NCBI GenBank assembly: GCA_002730475.1
Contig: PCAG01000015.1
Span: 1-38,214, forward strand
Source: Spirochaetales bacterium
Lineage (GTDB): Bacteria; Desulfobacterota_D; UBA1144
DNA length: 38,214 nucleotides
Direction: 5' to 3'
Of this stretch, positions 22,166 to 30,329 are shown piece after piece. The translations under genes were made by a program, and so were the position numbers. Every line of letters starts with the position of its first letter. Within the stretch, counting starts at the first letter, position 1. The notes beneath the pieces were generated by a model that was not told where the DNA came from, ran no database searches, and worked only from the letters and a program-made list of their open reading frames with translations.

Positions 22166-23905
22166 ATGCAAGGCAGCGAGATTTTCTTTAAAACCCTAAG
22201 GAAAGAGGGAGTGGAGTATCTTTTCACCCCACTAAGTCGTTTCGGACGGACTGCTGATGAGATTTACAAAAAAAAATTTTCTAAATCTAAATTCTTAAAG
22301 AAGATTATTTCTGGAAACGAACAAGGAGCAACTCATATTGCAGATGGTTATGCGAGAGCGACTGGGAAAGTTGGAGTTGTTATCTGTGACTCGGACACTA
22401 GTGCGACGAGTACCATTACCGGTTTGCAAACTGCCAATATGGATTCTTCTCCATTAGTTGTTTTTATTTGCCACTTTAATGAGAATACTCATTTAACAAA
22501 TGTTTTTGATCATATTGACCATATCGGACTCTCTAGGCCTTGCACTAAGCACAACTTTCTAGTTGAACACATTTCTAATCTTTCTAGAACTATTAGGGAG
22601 GCTTTGCACTTAGCGACTTCGGGGAGGCCGGGAACTATACTCGTCGATATTGCAAAAGATGTGTTAGATGCGGAATATAAATTTGATTTTCCAGAAATAA
22701 AAAAAGTTAGTGGGTACAAAATTCCAACAAAAGCACCACTTAAAGATATTAAAAAGGCTGTTAAATTAATTATGAATTCAAAAAGACCTATTGTCTTTGG
22801 CGGCGGCGGAATTGTAATTTCGGGAGCCACGAAAACCTTACAGAAATTTGCAACAAGACTAAAAATACCCGTCACTCTTACTCTAATGGGCCTTGGAGGT
22901 TATCCCCCTGATGACCCAATGAGGGTTAGCTGGATTGGAATGCATGGCTCTTATTTCGCCAACATGGCTGTCCACCATAGCGATTTAGTTATAGCCATTG
23001 GTGCTAGATTTGATGATAGATCGACTGGTGGGGTGTTTGATAAATTTGCTCCCGACGCAAACGTTATTCATATAGATATTGACCCCTCAACACTTAATAA
23101 GAACATAAAAGTACATTATCCCATCGTGGGAGATGCTAAAACGGTAATTGAACAAATTGATTCTTTAATTCCATCGGATTTTAAACCTGATAAAATTGAA
23201 AGAGAGAATTGGCTTGACCAAATTAACCAATGGGAAAATGAACACCCAACAGTTGCTGTCCAAAAAGGTAAGAAAATAAAGACTAGCTATGCCGTTGATA
23301 CAATATCAAAAATAACTGGCGGAAGAGATGTTATTGTAACTGATGTCGGCCAACATCAAATGTGGGTAGCACAATACTATCGATTTAAAAGTCCGAGGAA
23401 CCAGATAACCTCTGGAGGTCTTGGCACCATGGGCTTCGGGTTTCCCGCTGCTATAGGCGCTAAGCTCGGTAGACCAAACGAAAGAGTTCTGGCTATATGT
23501 GGAGATGGAAGTTTTCAAATGAATATGCAGGAATTTTCTACTGCAGTAGCAAACGACTTAGATTTAAAAATAATTTTAATAAAAAACGGACACCATGGGA
23601 TGGTTAGGCAGTGGCAAACTCTCTTTTTTGAGGGTAATCACTCATGTTGCAAGTTTGAATTAAATCCTGATTATGTAAAACTTGCCCAATCGTATGGGGC
23701 AAAAGCCTTTAGAATTGATTCCCCGGTGGATTTAGAAGCATCTTTCAAAGAAGGTCTATCAACTAAGGGTGTTGTGCTTATGGAGGTTGTAGTTGATCCC
23801 ACTGAGATGGTTTACCCAATGCTGACTCCGGGAGGGACAATGGACGATATGATGTTTAGCCCTGAAGACCAAGTACCTGGCGGGCTGGTCCCGGATATGG
23901 CCTAG
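22166..23905 (+). CDS. Divergent acetolactate synthase large-subunit-like ThDP enzyme
   Basis: This 579-residue thiamine-diphosphate enzyme has the three-domain layout of acetohydroxyacid synthase. Conserved parts include the cofactor-activating glutamate in NEQGA (E52), TKHNFLV with K128, GMHGSYFAN, GARFDDRSTGG, GLGTMGFGFPAAIGAKLG, the ThDP/magnesium motif GDGSFQMN (446-453) and MVRQWQ with W483. Three loops of the N-terminal domain are changed: the usual YPGGA turn is absent, SGPGATN reads SDTSATS (76-82), and the phenylalanine-glutamine after the ITGQ strand reads CHFNE (102-106). No regulatory subunit (ilvN/ilvH) or ilvC follows. It is either an altered acetolactate synthase or a related carboligase/decarboxylase. 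It lies 455 nt after leuA, but with its own likely promoter. Confidence 0.82.
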   Translation: MQGSEIFFKTLRKEGVEYLFTPLSRFGRTADEIYKKKFSKSKFLKKIISGNEQGATHIADGYARATGKVGVVICDSDTSATSTITGLQTANMDSSPLVVFICHFNENTHLTNVFDHIDHIGLSRPCTKHNFLVEHISNLSRTIREALHLATSGRPGTILVDIAKDVLDAEYKFDFPEIKKVSGYKIPTKAPLKDIKKAVKLIMNSKRPIVFGGGGIVISGATKTLQKFATRLKIPVTLTLMGLGGYPPDDPMRVSWIGMHGSYFANMAVHHSDLVIAIGARFDDRSTGGVFDKFAPDANVIHIDIDPSTLNKNIKVHYPIVGDAKTVIEQIDSLIPSDFKPDKIERENWLDQINQWENEHPTVAVQKGKKIKTSYAVDTISKITGGRDVIVTDVGQHQMWVAQYYRFKSPRNQITSGGLGTMGFGFPAAIGAKLGRPNERVLAICGDGSFQMNMQEFSTAVANDLDLKIILIKNGHHGMVRQWQTLFFEGNHSCCKFELNPDYVKLAQSYGAKAFRIDSPVDLEASFKEGLSTKGVVLMEVVVDPTEMVYPMLTPGGTMDDMMFSPEDQVPGGLVPDMA

Positions 23906-23935
23906 TAAAAAACTTTTTTTCTGGTACATTGATTT

Positions 23936-24727
23936 ATGCCTAAAAAAGCGGCATTGTTCCTCTATCATAATCTCGAGAATATCAACGAAGATAAATCGTA
24001 CTGGGAAAGATATATTAAATTTCATGAACTCTATTGGGACGGGCCTGCATCGTCACAAGGTGTTTTTTATGGCAGAGAATATGAAGAATATAGAGAATCT
24101 TTATCAAAATATCTTGAAATAGAAATCAATCAAATTAAAGATTGTCTTTTCACAAAACATGACAACGGTAAATATTATGTTTCTCTGCTAGGGAGTGACT
24201 CTGATAAAAATATTTTAGAACACGATAACTTTATCCCTCCCGAGTGGTTCCTTCTTTTTGCTAGTTCCGAAAAAAGACTGTTTTATTCACATGCGGGTGA
24301 TGGGGCAATCCACCCAGATGGTATTTTTTACAGCACCGATTCTGCTAGTTCTAAAATTAGGCTAGAAGAAGTTAGAATACTACTAGAGGATCTTAACAAT
24401 GAAGATATTCCCAAAGACCTTGGAGTAACCCTTAAGGAATTAGCTTTTAACGTCTCGGAAATTTCATTTTGGGTTTCTTCTCTTCCGGACGACAGCATGC
24501 TAGTTCTCAATTACGCAGAATTAAATAAGATGATTCACCAACTTACTTTAAAAAATGAAGACTCTGTTCAAGAGCTGTGGCTATTTATTAAGCTTGTTAA
24601 AGAAGGAGATTATGGTGCAGCACGCTCGTGCCTCAAGGTGTATCAACACAAATGGGACGAGATTTCTGAGAAATGTATGGACGGTACTTATAACCCACAC
24701 GAAATTAAGGAAAGCGATGTCCAGTAA
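23936..24727 (+). CDS. Conserved-looking hypothetical protein, 263 residues
   Basis: I do not recognise a family. The protein is soluble, acidic, and rich in aromatic residues, with no signal peptide or membrane segment. The N-terminal half has a YHNLENI-EDKSYWERYIKFHELYW stretch and an IPPEWFLLFASSEKRLFYSH stretch that reads like a folded alpha/beta domain; the C-terminal third is helical (LNKMIHQLTLKNEDSVQELWLFIKLV). Codon use looks like its neighbours. TGG-TACATT (23922-23930) forms an extended -10 box five nucleotides before the ATG, suggesting a leaderless start. It lies 30 nt after the acetolactate-synthase-like gene and 41 nt before rpmH. Confidence 0.75.
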   Translation: MPKKAALFLYHNLENINEDKSYWERYIKFHELYWDGPASSQGVFYGREYEEYRESLSKYLEIEINQIKDCLFTKHDNGKYYVSLLGSDSDKNILEHDNFIPPEWFLLFASSEKRLFYSHAGDGAIHPDGIFYSTDSASSKIRLEEVRILLEDLNNEDIPKDLGVTLKELAFNVSEISFWVSSLPDDSMLVLNYAELNKMIHQLTLKNEDSVQELWLFIKLVKEGDYGAARSCLKVYQHKWDEISEKCMDGTYNPHEIKESDVQ

Positions 24728-24768
24728 CATGTTGATTTTTAGACATTTAGTGGTAACTTTAAGCCTTT

Positions 24769-24918
24769 ATGAAAAGAACCTATCAGCCTAGTGAAAAAAA
24801 GAGAGTTGGGACCCATGGCTTTAGATCAAGACGAGGAACCAAAGCCGGGAAGAGGGTCTTAGCGCTACGAAGAGCAAAAGGCAGGGCAACCCTAACGGTT
24901 TCACGCTACTCTAAATGA
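24769..24918 (+). CDS. rpmH: 50S ribosomal protein L34
   Basis: This 49-residue, highly basic protein begins MKRTYQPS, followed by [12 protein letters not shown] and [16 protein letters not shown], the invariant L34 pattern, and ends TVSRYSK. L34 is a small large-subunit protein. It is a few residues longer than the 46-residue E. coli protein because of the C-terminal tail. Its stop overlaps the rnpA start in ATGA (24915-24918), the classical rpmH-rnpA order. A weak TTGATT/TAACTT pair (24732-24759) may be its promoter; there is no clear Shine-Dalgarno sequence. Confidence 0.97.
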   Translation: MKRTYQPSEKKRVGTHGFRSRRGTKAGKRVLALRRAKGRATLTVSRYSK

Positions 24919-25253
24919 ATTCATCCAGATATTTCCCCAAGAAACATAGAATCAACTTTAGAAAAAACCTAAGAATTGGGAGAAGGATTAAGGTCAAGGG
25001 TGTAGAGGTTGTCGTTGTTGAAAATAAAAATATTTCAAGCTCGAAACCAGGTGTTATAATATCTAAAAAAATTAGCAACCTAGCTGTAGTAAGGAACAAG
25101 TATAGACGGAGACTTAAAGAGGTTTTTAGATTAGACTTTAGAGGCTTAAAAAATAAGGAAATTATCTTTTTAGCGAACGAGAAGATTTTAGATTTAGACT
25201 TCAACAGGATACGCAAAGAGCTTTTAATAGCAAGAAAGCAAATTACCAGATGA
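24915..25253 (+). CDS. rnpA: Ribonuclease P protein component
   Basis: RnpA is the protein cofactor of RNase P, which trims the 5' leader of pre-tRNAs. The 112-residue basic protein shows the conserved [16 protein letters not shown] helix (residues 57-72, RNR signature) and the preceding [10 protein letters not shown] strand. Length is typical. It overlaps rpmH by four nucleotides and yidD by four. Confidence 0.94.
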   Translation: MNSSRYFPKKHRINFRKNLRIGRRIKVKGVEVVVVENKNISSSKPGVIISKKISNLAVVRNKYRRRLKEVFRLDFRGLKNKEIIFLANEKILDLDFNRIRKELLIARKQITR

Positions 25254-25486
25254 AAAAACTAACCCAGTTAATTTTGATAGTACTCATAAAGATTTATAGA
25301 ATATCTCTCTCGAGAATACTCCCCCAGTCTTGCAGGTATCATCCAAGCTGTTCGCAATACGCCTTAGAGGCAATCACCCTTCATGGTCCGCTCAAAGGTC
25401 TTAAATTTGCTTTAATTCGGCTTCTAAAATGTAATCCTTTTTTTGAAGGAGGAAAAGACGAAGTTCCTGCCAGGGGAAGAAGTTGA
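25250..25486 (+). CDS. yidD: Membrane protein insertion efficiency factor YidD
   Basis: This 78-residue protein contains the family signature SCRYHPSCSQYALEAI and the GLKFALIRLLKCNPFFEGG segment. YidD is a peripheral inner-membrane protein thought to assist YidC-mediated insertion. It starts inside the end of rnpA (ATGA) and its stop overlaps the TTG start of yidC. Confidence 0.95.
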   Translation: MKKLTQLILIVLIKIYRISLSRILPQSCRYHPSCSQYALEAITLHGPLKGLKFALIRLLKCNPFFEGGKDEVPARGRS

Positions 25487-27096
25487 GTAGAAATTACGTT
25501 ATTTTCCTAGTGCTGTCATTTGTTGTTATTGTCGCCAGCAACTTTCTTATTAGTGGTGACAAAGACAATCAAAACGCTCCCCAAGAAGAAGTTAATAAAG
25601 AATTTTCTGTGAATGAAGATTCTTATATAGTTCCTGATGATGATATAGCAAATGAGAAAAGAATAAGCGGAGAAACCTACGTTCGGTTTTCTACTCCATT
25701 ACTAGAAGGCAAGATCTCTACAACCGGTGGTAAGATTTTAGATGTTAATTTGCAAACCTATTTTGAAGATGCGGAATCCGCATCTCCTATTAAACTCCTT
25801 CACGGCGAGGAATTTATGTCTAATACCATAATCAAAGCAAAGGATATCGAAATTCCTGAAGAGGTAAGGTTTTCTTCCAACAAAAGGAACATGGTGATAT
25901 CTAAAAATAGCGATCAAATTTTACTGGTTTCTAAAATTGGAGGTCTCAAATTAGAAAAAAATTATTTATTCGAAGCCGAATCTCACGCAATTGAGCAAAC
26001 AATTATCGTGACGAACAATTCCAATAAAAACTTAATTTTTAGAGTTTTTGAAGAGTCAGTAGGTGAACTTAATGCCAAAGAAAGATTGGTATTCGATTAT
26101 TATGCTGGAGATGATATGGAAGTTGTGGATTCAAATCCATCGGAGGCAGAAAAAGTAATTGACGATATTGGTTGGTATGGATTTGCTAAAAAATACTTCT
26201 TGTCCCTTTCTCTACTTGGTTTGGAAGGACAAAAAACACTTAAGTACAATAAGAGCTCAAAGAACTATATGAGATCACTTTTAAGCTATCGAACAATCAG
26301 CCTTGCACCGGGATCGCAATACTCAATCTCGTCAACAATTTTCCTAGGACCAAAAGATCCAAAGCTGCTATCCGAATTTGGAAGAGATTTTAAAAAGGCT
26401 CAAGATTTAGGGTGGTTTGAATGGCTGGCTGTACCCCTTGAAAAACTTTTAAAAATCTTCAACAAATTTATAAATAATTATGGAATATCAATTGTTGTCG
26501 TTACGATTCTTATAAGAGTGCTATTCTTGCCGCTTACGGTTAAGAGCATGATGTCCATGAAAAAAATGCAGGCCAAGATGGCAATTATCAAGCCGCAGAT
26601 AGATGCAATTAAAGAAAAATACAAAGACGACAAGACAGCTCAAAACACTGAGACGATGAAAGTCTATTCGAAGGAAGGCATGAATCCACTTTCAAGCCTT
26701 AGCGGATGCTTGCCTATGCTGGTTCAACTTCCTGTTTTTGTAGCACTTTATAATGTACTGCTCTATTCTTTAGACCTAAGGCATTCGAACTTTCTTTGGA
26801 TAGCGGATTTATCGTCTCCCGAAAATCTATTTGATATCCCGGGAACCGGTATTCCGTTTAGGGTCCTACCGCTTGTAATGGGCGTCTCATGGTTTTTGAC
26901 GCAAAAACTTACCCCCCCTAACCCGGGTGCCGATGAGTTCCAAACCAAGATTTTCCAATACATGCCAATCATGTTCACTGTAATGTTTTGGGGACTACCA
27001 TCGGGATTAATCCTTTACTGGACCGTGAGCAATATAATTTCTATTTTTCAGCAGCTATATATAAATAATAAATTCAATAAAATGCAAGGAGCATAA
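25483..27096 (+). CDS. yidC: Membrane protein insertase YidC
   Basis: YidC inserts and folds inner-membrane proteins with or without SecYEG. The 537-residue protein starts at TTG, overlapping the yidD stop in TTGA; this start gives the expected N-terminal membrane anchor (about residues 5-22). A large periplasmic domain follows (about 60-330), characteristic of Gram-negative YidC, then the conserved membrane core beginning near residue 335, with VVVTILIRVLFLPLT carrying the functional arginine, the charged cytoplasmic loop with MKKMQ, the LPMLVQLPVFVALY helix, and GLILYWTVSNIISIFQQ near the end. Length is normal. Confidence 0.97.
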   Translation: MSRNYVIFLVLSFVVIVASNFLISGDKDNQNAPQEEVNKEFSVNEDSYIVPDDDIANEKRISGETYVRFSTPLLEGKISTTGGKILDVNLQTYFEDAESASPIKLLHGEEFMSNTIIKAKDIEIPEEVRFSSNKRNMVISKNSDQILLVSKIGGLKLEKNYLFEAESHAIEQTIIVTNNSNKNLIFRVFEESVGELNAKERLVFDYYAGDDMEVVDSNPSEAEKVIDDIGWYGFAKKYFLSLSLLGLEGQKTLKYNKSSKNYMRSLLSYRTISLAPGSQYSISSTIFLGPKDPKLLSEFGRDFKKAQDLGWFEWLAVPLEKLLKIFNKFINNYGISIVVVTILIRVLFLPLTVKSMMSMKKMQAKMAIIKPQIDAIKEKYKDDKTAQNTETMKVYSKEGMNPLSSLSGCLPMLVQLPVFVALYNVLLYSLDLRHSNFLWIADLSSPENLFDIPGTGIPFRVLPLVMGVSWFLTQKLTPPNPGADEFQTKIFQYMPIMFTVMFWGLPSGLILYWTVSNIISIFQQLYINNKFNKMQGA

Positions 27097-27099
27097 ATT

Positions 27100-27810
27100 A
27101 TGTCTATAGAAAGAAAATTTGAAGGAAAAACTGTAACCGATGCAGCCATTGAAGCATGTAAGACACTTGGAATTACCAGAGAAGAATTAGAGTTTGATGT
27201 TATGGAAGAAGGATCATCCGGAATATTTGGAATTGGCGGAAGAAAAGCTCTTATTAAAGTTAAAAACGAACAATTGATTACTAACGATGTCCGAACAAGC
27301 GAGCCATTGGAGGATGCCCCCCTAGATAGCGAAAGAGCCCCTATTGATACGGAGAAAACCAGAGATATCTTCGAACAAATTGTTAACCATTTTGTTGAGG
27401 AATATAAAATTGATTCGGAACTTAAAGATAGAAATATTTTGTTGAAAATGGATAGCGAATCTAATTTAGGTTTTCTTATTGGTAAAAACGGAGAGATGAT
27501 TAAAAATTTAGAGTTCTTGCTTTCCAGAATTGCAAGTAAACAAAATTCACAGAGCGTACTGGTTTCGGTTGATATTAATTCTTATAAAGAGAAAAAAGAT
27601 AATCAATTACGAGATAAAGTTAGATCCTTAGTGGATAAAGTTATCTCTATTAATCGACCGCTAAGCTTAAATCCAATGAATTCGTACGAAAGAAGGATTT
27701 GTTATTTGATTATCGAGGAAAATAGCGAAGTGATTTATAAAACTAGAGACTCTGGTCATTTGAAAAAAATAACAATTTTCCCTAAAAAGATGGATACAAC
27801 TCTATCTTAA
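27100..27810 (+). CDS. jag: Jag/KhpB-family RNA-binding protein
   Basis: This 236-residue protein has the three expected parts: a Jag-N domain (1-55, with FEGKTVTDAAIEA and GSSGIFGIGGRKA), a KH domain with the GKNGEMIKNLEFLLSRI loop, and a C-terminal R3H domain (LNPMNSYERRICYLII). The R3H core normally reads R-x3-H; here the histidine place holds Y202, so nucleic-acid binding by R3H may be altered. It follows yidC by three nucleotides, the usual order. Its 3' end overlaps tadA (opposite strand) by nine nucleotides. Confidence 0.92.
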   Translation: MSIERKFEGKTVTDAAIEACKTLGITREELEFDVMEEGSSGIFGIGGRKALIKVKNEQLITNDVRTSEPLEDAPLDSERAPIDTEKTRDIFEQIVNHFVEEYKIDSELKDRNILLKMDSESNLGFLIGKNGEMIKNLEFLLSRIASKQNSQSVLVSVDINSYKEKKDNQLRDKVRSLVDKVISINRPLSLNPMNSYERRICYLIIEENSEVIYKTRDSGHLKKITIFPKKMDTTLS

Positions 27811-28221
27811 ATCTTTAAAGAATTCTTTTAGTAAATTAGTACACTCAGCATCTTTTATTAGCTGGGATTTGATTAGCTTCCTCTCATTTTTTTTCTTAGT
27901 GTTCGTTGAACCATAATAAACCTCTTCTATTCTTGCTTCGATAATTGCACCCATACACATTTCACAAGGCTGAATAGTGGTAAAGATAGTATGTCCATCG
28001 AGCCTCCAATCCCCTAGTTTTTTTGCCGCAGATTTTATTGCAATTATTTCAGCATGGGCTGTGGGATCAGACAGTTTTTCTGTTTTATTATATCCTACTC
28101 CTACAATTTCTTTATCCTTATTAACTATTACTGAGCCTATTGGTACTTCGCCTATATGCAATGCTTTCTTAGCTTGAATTAGGGCAAGGTGAATAAAATT
28201 TTCTATTTCGATTTTGGTCAC
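27802..28221 (-). CDS. tadA: tRNA-specific adenosine deaminase
   Basis: TadA converts A34 to inosine in tRNA-Arg(ACG). The 139-residue protein has the zinc deaminase site HAE with H56 and E58, and PCEMC with C86 and C89, and family segments DPTAHAE, LGDWRL and GAIIEARIEEVYYG. Length is typical. It is the last gene of the minus-strand trpE-trpG-tadA run, starting only two nucleotides after trpG, and converges on jag with a nine-nucleotide overlap. Confidence 0.94.
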   Translation of the reverse strand: MTKIEIENFIHLALIQAKKALHIGEVPIGSVIVNKDKEIVGVGYNKTEKLSDPTAHAEIIAIKSAAKKLGDWRLDGHTIFTTIQPCEMCMGAIIEARIEEVYYGSTNTKKKNERKLIKSQLIKDAECTNLLKEFFKDLR

Positions 28222-28223
28222 GA

Positions 28224-28796
28224 CTATTTCTTAAGAATATTTTTTATCAAACCCTTTCCTTCTTTAGTAAGAATGGATTCTGGGTGAAATTGCACTCCCT
28301 CCAAATCCAGATTTTTGTGCCTTATTCCCATTATTGTTCCATCACAAGTTCTTGAAGTAACTATAAAAGCACTCGACAAGGTTTTTTCGTCTACAATTAG
28401 AGAATGGTACCTAGTTGCCTCAAAAGGATTCGGGAGACCTTTGTAAATACCTTGTTTGTTATGATGGATATCTGATGTTTTTCCGTGAAGTAATGACTTT
28501 GCCTTTACGATTTTTGCACCAAACGCATAGGCTATCGACTGGTGACCTAAACAAACTCCAAAAATTGGCACTTTACCTGCAAACTGTTTTATTAAGTCAA
28601 CAGAGATGCCCGCCTCTTTTGGAGTGCAGGGGCCAGGTGAGATAAATATAATATCAGGATTAATTTGTTTTATCTGTTCCACTTTGATTTCATCATTTCT
28701 CTTTACAACGACTTCTACCTTTAGCTCTTCTATATAGTGAACCAGGTTGTAAGTAAAGGAATCGTAGTTGTCGATCATTAGCGCCTTCTTTCTCAT
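28224..28796 (-). CDS. trpG: Anthranilate synthase glutamine amidotransferase subunit
   Basis: This 190-residue class I glutamine amidotransferase supplies ammonia to TrpE. The triad is seen as GVCLGHQ with C82, and FHPES with H171 and E173. YDSFTYNLVHY and PGPCTPKEAG are typical TrpG/PabA segments. Some bacteria use one such subunit for both tryptophan and folate; no separate pabA/pabB is in the window. It follows trpE by one nucleotide. Confidence 0.94.
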   Translation of the reverse strand: MRKKALMIDNYDSFTYNLVHYIEELKVEVVVKRNDEIKVEQIKQINPDIIFISPGPCTPKEAGISVDLIKQFAGKVPIFGVCLGHQSIAYAFGAKIVKAKSLLHGKTSDIHHNKQGIYKGLPNPFEATRYHSLIVDEKTLSSAFIVTSRTCDGTIMGIRHKNLDLEGVQFHPESILTKEGKGLIKNILKK

Positions 28797-28797
28797 G

Positions 28798-30279
28798 CTA
28801 ATTTCTCACCATGCTTCTTTTGATTGCATTAGTCATGGCACTTGCTTTATTCTTAGTCTCGTGGAATTCATTAACCGGCTTTGAGTCTGCCACGATACCT
28901 GCACCAGCTTGAAAATATAAAGTATTGCCTTCTAAATAAAAAGACCTGATAGTTATGCTCATATCCATATTTCCTGAAAAACCAAAATACCCAACAGACC
29001 CTCCATAAGGACCCCTGGAATTAGGTTCAAGCTCGTTGATTATCTCCATTGCTCTAATCTTAGGTGCGCCTGACAATGTACCAGCCGGAAAACAGGCTTT
29101 GAAGACGTCAAAAGAGTTTTTCCCTCTTTTTAGATTCCCTACAACGTGGGAAACTATATGCATGACATGAGAATACTTTTCAATTGTCATCATCTCACTA
29201 ACTTTTACACTGCCAAATTTACAAACTTTACTTATATCGTTTCTTGCTAAATCGACTAACATGATGTGCTCAGCCAGTTCTTTAGGATCGGATAATAAAT
29301 CTTTTACATACATCTCGTCTTCTACTTCATTGCTCCCTCTGGGCCTTGTCCCCGCAATTGGTCTAGATTCAACTTTCTGATTCTCACGTCTAACAAGGAC
29401 TTCAGGCGATGCTCCTATTATGTAAGACTTGTCCATTTTTATGTAGAACATATATGGTGATGGGTTTAGGGACCGTAAAGCCCTATAGAGTTTAATTGGA
29501 TTGTCTTTATAGGTCATACTCCATCTTTGGGATATAACAGTTTGAATTACGTCACCTTGTTTTACATATTTTTTTATTCTTCTTACTGATTCGAGAAAAT
29601 CACTCTGCTTAAAATTGGACTTGATGTTATATTTTACGTTCTTTGTGGATGACTTTTCTTTGTATGGATTAGTAATCGAAGATTTTAATAGTTTTTCAAT
29701 CCTATTAATATCTTTTAAGGCTGCATCATAATATTTTTTATATGCTTTCTTATCTTTGATATGGACGTTGATAACAATTTTTGCAGATTTAGTGGTGTTA
29801 TCAAAAATAACAACCGAGTCAGTCAACATAAAACAACAATCAGGGAATTTGATATCATGAAATTTAGATTCCGGAATATTCTCGATTTGTCTTATTATCT
29901 CATAAGAAAAGAATCCTACTAGGCCACCATAAAATCTGGGAAGATTTTTAACTTTAGCCGGTTTAAACTCGGCCATTGTTTCCTGTAACTTTTTAAACGG
30001 ATTACCGTTTTCGTGTACCTCTTTTTTCCCATTGTGTATAATGTTAATTTTTTCGCCATGGGAACTAATAATCATTTTAGGATTGAAACCCATAAAGCTG
30101 AATCTAGACCATTTTTCTGGCCCATTAGAGCTTTCCAGCAAAAAACAATATTTATTCTTATTAATTTTTTGCAAGATTGACAAGGGATTGTCGTAATCTA
30201 AATCGATTTCCTTAAAAACCGGGACCAAGTTTGCATTTTTTAAGTGCTTTTTAAAATTTTCTAAATTTAAAGAAATCAT
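28798..30279 (-). CDS. trpE: Anthranilate synthase component I
   Basis: TrpE makes anthranilate from chorismate and ammonia, the first step to tryptophan. The 493-residue protein has the tryptophan-binding LLES motif near residue 43, pointing to feedback inhibition. PIAGTRPRG (an alanine, not the lysine found in PabB), LVDLARNDI and FPAGTLSGAPK are in the chorismate-binding domain. It is the first gene of trpE-trpG-tadA; trpD, C, F, B and A do not follow. The promoter ends eight nucleotides before the ATG, so there is no room for a trp leader attenuator. Confidence 0.96.
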   Translation of the reverse strand: MISLNLENFKKHLKNANLVPVFKEIDLDYDNPLSILQKINKNKYCFLLESSNGPEKWSRFSFMGFNPKMIISSHGEKINIIHNGKKEVHENGNPFKKLQETMAEFKPAKVKNLPRFYGGLVGFFSYEIIRQIENIPESKFHDIKFPDCCFMLTDSVVIFDNTTKSAKIVINVHIKDKKAYKKYYDAALKDINRIEKLLKSSITNPYKEKSSTKNVKYNIKSNFKQSDFLESVRRIKKYVKQGDVIQTVISQRWSMTYKDNPIKLYRALRSLNPSPYMFYIKMDKSYIIGASPEVLVRRENQKVESRPIAGTRPRGSNEVEDEMYVKDLLSDPKELAEHIMLVDLARNDISKVCKFGSVKVSEMMTIEKYSHVMHIVSHVVGNLKRGKNSFDVFKACFPAGTLSGAPKIRAMEIINELEPNSRGPYGGSVGYFGFSGNMDMSITIRSFYLEGNTLYFQAGAGIVADSKPVNEFHETKNKASAMTNAIKRSMVRN

Positions 30280-30287
30280 GTAAATTC

Positions 30288-30316
30288 AATATATTATTAC
30301 TAAAAACCTTTGTCAA
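30288..30316 (-). promoter_or_regulatory. trpE promoter with overlapping palindrome
   Basis: On the minus strand a perfect TTGACA (30316-30311) and TATATT (30293-30288) are 17 nt apart. The transcript should start within about two nucleotides of the ATG. The palindrome CTTTG-T-CAAAG (30308-30318) covers the -35 box and may be an operator. Confidence 0.8.
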
Positions 30317-30329
30317 AGTTTATTTGAAT

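Noticed and set aside
30324..30329. TTG at 30324 as the start of the sugar mutase gene
   Set aside because: The in-frame ATG at 30330 is a better start and already leaves the usual N-terminus.
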